Assembly (NCBI GenBank): GCA_039807745.1
Contig: JBDHRV010000131.1
Span: 1-9,992, forward strand
Direction: 5' to 3'
DNA length: 9,992 bases
Origin: JAEUMW01 sp039807745
Lineage (GTDB): Bacteria; Pseudomonadota; Gammaproteobacteria; Burkholderiales; JAEUMW01
Every line of letters begins with the position of its first letter. Within the stretch, counting starts at the first letter, position 1. This document shows positions 7,692 to 9,992 of this stretch, one piece after another. A program made the translations under genes and the position numbers. The notes beneath the pieces were generated by a model. It made no database searches, was not told where the DNA came from, and saw nothing but the letters and a program-made list of their open reading frames with translations.

Positions 7692-8201
7692 TCATGCGCC
7701 GCAGCCGTGAACGTGGACGCACCCGCCGAACGCACCGGGTGCCGCCTTGGCAACGCGCGCCGCCTGCCGGGCGGCGAGCGCTTCGTCCCCTCGCGCGCGT
7801 GCCCCGGATCGCATGATCGACGTCACGGTGGCGTAGAAGGCAGTCCACGCATCCTCGACGTCGGCGCTGAAGCGCTCGCCGAGCATCTTCGCGAGGCTAC
7901 GGCGCAGCGCGGTCCCGACGCTCAGGTAATGCTTGTCCTTCGCGCCGTAATGCACATGGCGCGCACCGAGGCGGCGCAGCGGTGCCACCTGGGTGACCGG
8001 CTTGGCGAGCCCGTCCACGAGCGTCTGCAGCGCACCCGCAAGCACGCGGCCCTGCGTCGCCGGGTCGGCGGTGAAGAGTGTTCGCAGCACCGGGTCGATC
8101 TCGAACAGGTGCTCGTAGAACAGCCGAATGAAGCGGTCGACGTCGGACTGGACGGCAGCCCAGCTCGTCCGGATCAGCTCGATTTCGCGTGACGTGAACA
8201 T
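7692..8201 (-). CDS. Single-domain bacterial globin with Cys/His tail
   Basis: Heme protein of the bacterial hemoglobin (Vgb/flavohemoglobin N-domain) family, likely cytoplasmic, binding O2 or NO. 169 residues; there is no FAD/NAD reductase domain. By hand alignment with Hmp/Vgb: Tyr B10 = Y29 (LFYEHLF), Phe CD1 = F43, Gln E7 = Q50, proximal His F8 = H82 (ARHVHYG), and HYLSVG (91-96) with Y92 matching the conserved HYxxVG. The AWTAFY segment (118-123) starts helix H. The Glu that supports the proximal His in flavohemoglobins seems to be replaced by Ala (A134). The globin fold ends near residue 135; about 35 further residues form an Ala/Arg-rich helix-like stretch ending FGGCVHVHGCGA, with C161, H163, H165 and C167 as possible metal or redox ligands. 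Start ATG 8201 has a strong AGGAG. The T1SS ABC gene follows after 72 bp on the same strand with no obvious terminator. The promoter region carries paired inverted repeats. Confidence 0.92.
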   Translation of the reverse strand: MFTSREIELIRTSWAAVQSDVDRFIRLFYEHLFEIDPVLRTLFTADPATQGRVLAGALQTLVDGLAKPVTQVAPLRRLGARHVHYGAKDKHYLSVGTALRRSLAKMLGERFSADVEDAWTAFYATVTSIMRSGARARGDEALAARQAARVAKAAPGAFGGCVHVHGCGA

Positions 8202-8321
8202 CTCTCCTCTCCTCTACTCGGTGAACGCCGCCGGAGCGCATCGCACGAGGCGTTCCCGTCGTGATTCGTCCGCTCCTTCAATGAGTTAGGCGGAGAGGCT
8301 CGTGCGCGCAGTGGTGCCGAC

Positions 8322-8339
8322 TGTTGGCCCGCACCAACA
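8322..8339. promoter_or_regulatory. Candidate CRP/FNR-family box, proximal to globin
   Basis: Perfect inverted repeat TGTTGG-N6-CCAACA, centred about 130 bases upstream of the globin ATG. The core TTGG-N6-CCAA has the TTG-N8-CAA geometry of FNR, DNR and NnrR sites, but with G where FNR and DNR sites have A. A second copy with the same arms lies 67 bases further upstream. Regulator identity is inference. Confidence 0.45.
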
Positions 8340-8388
8340 CTCGCACCGTGGAGATCACGCAAGGACCTGAAGCAGAATGAATATTTGC

Positions 8389-8406
8389 TGTTGGCGTGCG
8401 CCAACG
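8389..8406. promoter_or_regulatory. Candidate CRP/FNR-family box, distal to globin
   Basis: TGTTGG-N6-CCAACG, with a fully paired core GTTGGCG-TG-CGCCAAC. It shares TGTTGG-N6-CCAAC with the box at 8322-8339; the spacers differ, as expected of a protein-binding site rather than a recent duplication. It overlaps a possible -35 (TTGGCG on the minus strand). Confidence 0.45.
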
Positions 8407-8524
8407 GTCATGCCGGGATCAGCGTGGATGCCACATGAGAGGGGGAGAAGCAGGTCAGGACGTGCGGGTCGCGCTGCACGCGCCAAGGGTCGGCGCTGGC
8501 CGCGCGTCCCGGGAACTCGAACGG

Positions 8525-9133
8525 CTATTTCGCTGCCGCGATCAGCCCGCGTGCGCGCAATTGTCCGATGATGACCTCGGCGAATCGAGGCGTCTCCTGC
8601 GCCACCGTCGAGGGATTGAAGGTGTCGGTGGTGGCCGCCCAGATCATCCGTCGCGTCTTCGTTTCGTACAGGCTGCTCTCGACGCGCGCGATCTCGTACT
8701 GATTCACCTGCGTCTGCGGAAACCACACCGGGCCGTAGAACCCACCGTAAGGCCCCCACATCGCGGGACCGGGAACCATCGCCGTCGAGACCTGGGTACG
8801 CGTATCGACGTTCAAGAGACGGACGATCAGCACGCCGTCGGCGCCGGTGCGCTCGACCGCGGCCGCGAACGCCGCATCGTCCATCCGCACCTCGTCCGGT
8901 GCGACCGTGTAGCCGGGGATGCCATCCACCCCCGCAGCGCGCAGTTGCGCGGCAAAGCTGTCCTCGAACACGCGCCGGTCGGCGACCTGCCCGCCCACGC
9001 CGACCACGACGATGCGCTTCATCGGTCCGCCCTTGTAGGTCGTGTCGAACCACGCCGAGCGGATCGTTGTGGTGGCGCAAGCAGCCAGAACGAGAGCGGT
9101 GAGCAGAAGGAACAGGGGGCGCAGCGGCTTCAT
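8525..9133 (-). CDS. Small outer-membrane-type lipoprotein of unknown function
   Basis: 202 residues with a lipoprotein signal peptide: MKPLRP, hydrophobic stretch, lipobox LAAC with lipidated C19. The next residue is Ala, not Asp, so outer-membrane sorting is expected. The mature part begins ATTTIRSAWFD, followed by a Rossmann-like alternation (MKRIVVVGVGG, about 38-48; EDSFAAQLRAAGV, 57-69; GADGVLIVRLLNVD, 97-110). A Gly/Pro/Trp/Tyr-rich loop (about 118-140) precedes VNQYEIARVESSLYETKT and RMIWAATTDTFNP. The layout resembles the conserved proteobacterial lipoproteins of the DUF4136 kind, which start with a similar beta-strand after the Cys; I am not certain of that assignment. No catalytic motif is visible. 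Start ATG 9133 has GAGG eight bases upstream. It is separated from the globin by 323 bp and diverges from the small-protein pair, so it is probably its own transcription unit. Confidence 0.88.
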   Translation of the reverse strand: MKPLRPLFLLLTALVLAACATTTIRSAWFDTTYKGGPMKRIVVVGVGGQVADRRVFEDSFAAQLRAAGVDGIPGYTVAPDEVRMDDAAFAAAVERTGADGVLIVRLLNVDTRTQVSTAMVPGPAMWGPYGGFYGPVWFPQTQVNQYEIARVESSLYETKTRRMIWAATTDTFNPSTVAQETPRFAEVIIGQLRARGLIAAAK

Positions 9134-9205
9134 CGCGAGGTCCTCGTTGGATGATGTGAGTCAATGGTACCGGGAGGCGGGTCGATGCTGGAAGGAGTAG
9201 TAGCG

Positions 9206-9220
9206 AGAGAAGCATTCTCT
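9206..9220. promoter_or_regulatory. Inverted repeat in the divergent promoter region
   Basis: Perfect palindrome AGAGAA-GCA-TTCTCT in the 174-bp gap between the lipoprotein (minus) and the first small gene (plus), 73 bases before the lipoprotein ATG. It is near a possible minus-strand promoter (TTGTAG and TACTAC with 16-bp spacing). It could be an operator for either gene; no regulator is identifiable. Confidence 0.3.
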
Positions 9221-9272
9221 ACAAGACGACTCCCAGGCGCGAGGACGGGCCACGGGGGCGGTCCAACCATCA

Positions 9273-9301
9273 TTGACGTTCCGTGACAGGTTTGCCAACA
9301 T
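9273..9301 (+). promoter_or_regulatory. Possible promoter of the small-protein pair
   Basis: TTGACG (9273-9278, five of six to the -35 consensus), a 17-bp spacer and CAACAT (9296-9301, three of six to -10). Initiation about seven bases later would fall at or next to the ATG at 9308, consistent with a leaderless transcript and with the lack of a Shine-Dalgarno sequence ahead of that ATG. The -10 is poor, so confidence is low. Confidence 0.25.
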
Positions 9302-9307
9302 CGCGTC

Positions 9308-9547
9308 ATGCACTTTCGCATCCTTGGCGAGATCGCCCACGTCGAGACTTTCGCCGCGGGCTCGGGAATTCGAGAAGCGGCACGACTGAGGAAGTTCTAT
9401 GGCAAAGGTCATTGGCGAAAGCGCAAGGGGATAGCCCGAATCCGCCTCGACGACGGAACAGTTCACTTGGCCGAGATCCATTGGTATGAAGCAACCGGTA
9501 TCGGCAAGCGTGAGATCAAGATCAAGCGGTTTATCGAGAATTTCTGA
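9308..9547 (+). CDS. Small basic protein of unknown function, first gene of a two-gene unit
   Basis: 79 residues, rich in Arg and Lys. Visible blocks are HFRILGEI (2-9), SGIREAARLRKFYGKGHWRKRKGIA (about 19-43), which is strongly basic and suggests nucleic-acid contact, and IHWYEATGIGKREIKIKRF (57-75). It resembles short uncharacterised proteins found in many proteobacteria, from memory, with no known function. ATG 9308 is the only possible start because an in-frame stop lies at 9284-9286, and no Shine-Dalgarno precedes it. Its stop is one base before the ATG of the next gene, so the two are surely co-translated. The pair resembles a toxin-antitoxin layout in size and spacing, but neither protein matches a toxin family I can name. 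Confidence 0.7.
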   Translation: MHFRILGEIAHVETFAAGSGIREAARLRKFYGKGHWRKRKGIARIRLDDGTVHLAEIHWYEATGIGKREIKIKRFIENF

Positions 9548-9548
9548 C

Positions 9549-9776
9549 ATGCCTCGTTTGAGCAAGTACTTCGTGGTTTGTATCAAGAACGATGGTTACG
9601 ATGTCTCGCTGGAGAGACGAAAGATTTACGCCGCCATCTCCGATGAGTCGGCTGCACGACACGGCCTCGTCCGTGTCGTCGACGAGTCAGGCGATGATTA
9701 CCTCTACCCCAGCGAGTGCTTTGCTACCATTGACCTCCCCGCATCGGTTCGACGGGCAGTGCTTGCGGCAGCGTGA
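9549..9776 (+). CDS. Small protein of unknown function, second gene of the unit
   Basis: 75 residues from ATG 9549. This start is chosen over an in-frame ATG at 9486 because that one lies inside the preceding gene, while 9549 follows its stop by one base, and the upstream 21 residues are Ser/Arg-rich out-of-frame read. The product is compact: YFVVCIKNDGYDVSLERRKIY (about 7-27), a Val/Cys-rich strand followed by an acidic turn and a basic helix, then GLVRVVDESGDDYLYP (about 41-56), then FATIDLPASVRRAVLAAA. The VVDESGDDYLYP block looks like the conserved core of a family of ~70-residue uncharacterised bacterial proteins. Function unknown; a small RNA-binding-like or SH3-like beta fold is only a guess. 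Confidence 0.72.
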   Translation: MPRLSKYFVVCIKNDGYDVSLERRKIYAAISDESAARHGLVRVVDESGDDYLYPSECFATIDLPASVRRAVLAAA

Positions 9777-9869
9777 CTCCGTGCTCAACTGGACCCTCCA
9801 GAAGCGGTGCATCGACCTCCGGAACGATGCGGAACACAGCAACGCGCCACGGTGGGTTTGCGATCGAGA

Positions 9870-9884
9870 TTTAGGGTCCCTAAA
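9870..9884. repeat. Short palindrome TTTAGGG-T-CCCTAAA
   Basis: Perfect 7-bp arms around a single T. The half-site TTTAGGG returns at 9970-9976, followed by GGCCC instead of TCCC, so the second is an imperfect copy about 100 bases away. It could be a regulator site or an element end; nothing in the window decides. Confidence 0.35.
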
Positions 9885-9947
9885 ATTGGAGCAAGTCTCT
9901 GACTTTCACGCCTTTTGACATTGATTACTATGACTCCGTACAGCCCT

Positions 9948-9969
9948 TTGTCGCTTTGTAAAGCGACAA
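9948..9969. promoter_or_regulatory. 22-bp perfect palindrome at the right edge
   Basis: Arms TTGTCGCTTT and AAAGCGACAA around GT. It sits about 28 bases downstream of TTGACA (9915-9920). With an 18-bp spacer, TACAGC (9939-9944) could serve as a weak -10, placing the palindrome over the start point, where a repressor would bind. No T-tract follows, so it is less likely to be a terminator. The gene it would control lies outside the window. Confidence 0.4.
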
Positions 9970-9992
9970 CTTTAGGGGCCCGACTTTGAGTT

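Larger units (their letters stand above)
8202..8524. other. Intergenic region between lipoprotein and globin genes
   Basis: A 323-bp stretch with no credible gene. It contains two matching inverted repeats (8322-8339 and 8389-8406), entered separately, and an AT-richer patch AAATATTCATTC (minus strand, about 8386-8375) that could supply a -10 for the globin promoter, with TTGGCG (8404-8399) as a rough -35. A second possible -10 (CTAACT, 8289-8284) lies nearer the globin. Just after the lipoprotein stop there is only a weak GCGCC/GGCGC stem and no T-tract, so I see no clear terminator there. Confidence 0.5.
9777..9992. other. Lower-GC, palindrome-rich tail after the small-protein pair
   Basis: No credible gene. 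Base composition falls compared with the T1SS region. The stretch holds an odd palindrome TTTAGGG-T-CCCTAAA (9870-9884), a second TTTAGGG (9970-9976), a perfect TTGACA (9915-9920), a 10-bp-arm palindrome (9948-9969), and the 9-mer TGACTCCGT at two places (9774-9782 and 9931-9939). It may be the regulatory region or edge of an element continuing past the window. Confidence 0.4.

Noticed and set aside
9161..9586. Minus-strand 141-residue open frame overlapping both small plus-strand genes
   Set aside because: The plus strand has two adjacent genes with proper spacing and protein-like composition; the minus product has no recognisable motif and would also overlap the lipoprotein promoter region.
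9592..9918. Plus-strand 108-residue frame in the right tail
   Set aside because: It begins inside the second small gene in another frame, is Ser/Arg-rich, and has no ribosome-binding site; the part after 9776 shows no family resemblance.
9774..9939. TGACTCCGT at 9774-9782 and 9931-9939 as a target-site duplication
   Set aside because: No transposase or terminal inverted repeats lie between the copies, and a 9-mer pair within 160 bases can be chance.

Overview
The window is GC-rich DNA with dense, mostly minus-strand genes and strong G/C bias at third codon positions. It carries a type I secretion system (T1SS) of the PrtD/PrtE kind, an EmrA-like membrane fusion protein, a bacterial single-domain globin and a typical Gram-negative lipoprotein. 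This suggests a proteobacterium (Pseudomonadota). A beta- or alphaproteobacterium would fit, but no rRNA or taxon-specific marker is present to settle it.

Layout on the minus strand, in order of transcription from the right: a small outer-membrane-type lipoprotein (9133-8525); a 323-bp non-coding region with two matching inverted repeats (TTGG-N6-CCAA); a globin (8201-7692); the T1SS ABC transporter (7619-5910); the T1SS adaptor (5913-4573, overlapping the ABC gene by ATGA); and the secreted RTX calcium-binding repeat protein (4524-1663). Then comes a ~500-bp stretch without an intact gene, which holds the remains of a frameshifted coding sequence, a strong 9-bp hairpin and a perfect palindrome. 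Last is the 5' part of a second, unrelated membrane fusion protein of EmrA type (1160-1), which runs off the left edge. On the plus strand at the right end, two tiny adjacent genes (9308-9547 and 9549-9776) diverge from the lipoprotein. They are followed by a less GC-rich tail rich in palindromes.

The central unit is a self-contained secretion operon: inner-membrane ABC exporter, periplasmic adaptor and, directly downstream, the presumed substrate. The substrate is almost entirely GGxGxD calcium-binding beta-roll blocks embedded in three ~205-residue repeats. The outer-membrane TolC-type channel is not in the window. The globin lies 72 bp upstream in the same direction and may share the operon. 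Its promoter region carries two boxes with the TTG-N8-CAA geometry of the CRP/FNR/NNR/DNR family, suggesting (inference) control by oxygen or nitric oxide.

I do not see a clearly new multi-gene system. The points most worth a second look are the duplicated TTGG-N6-CCAA boxes, the Cys/His tail of the globin, the frameshifted coding remnant behind the RTX gene, the two-gene small-protein unit, and the 10-bp-arm palindrome at the right edge.
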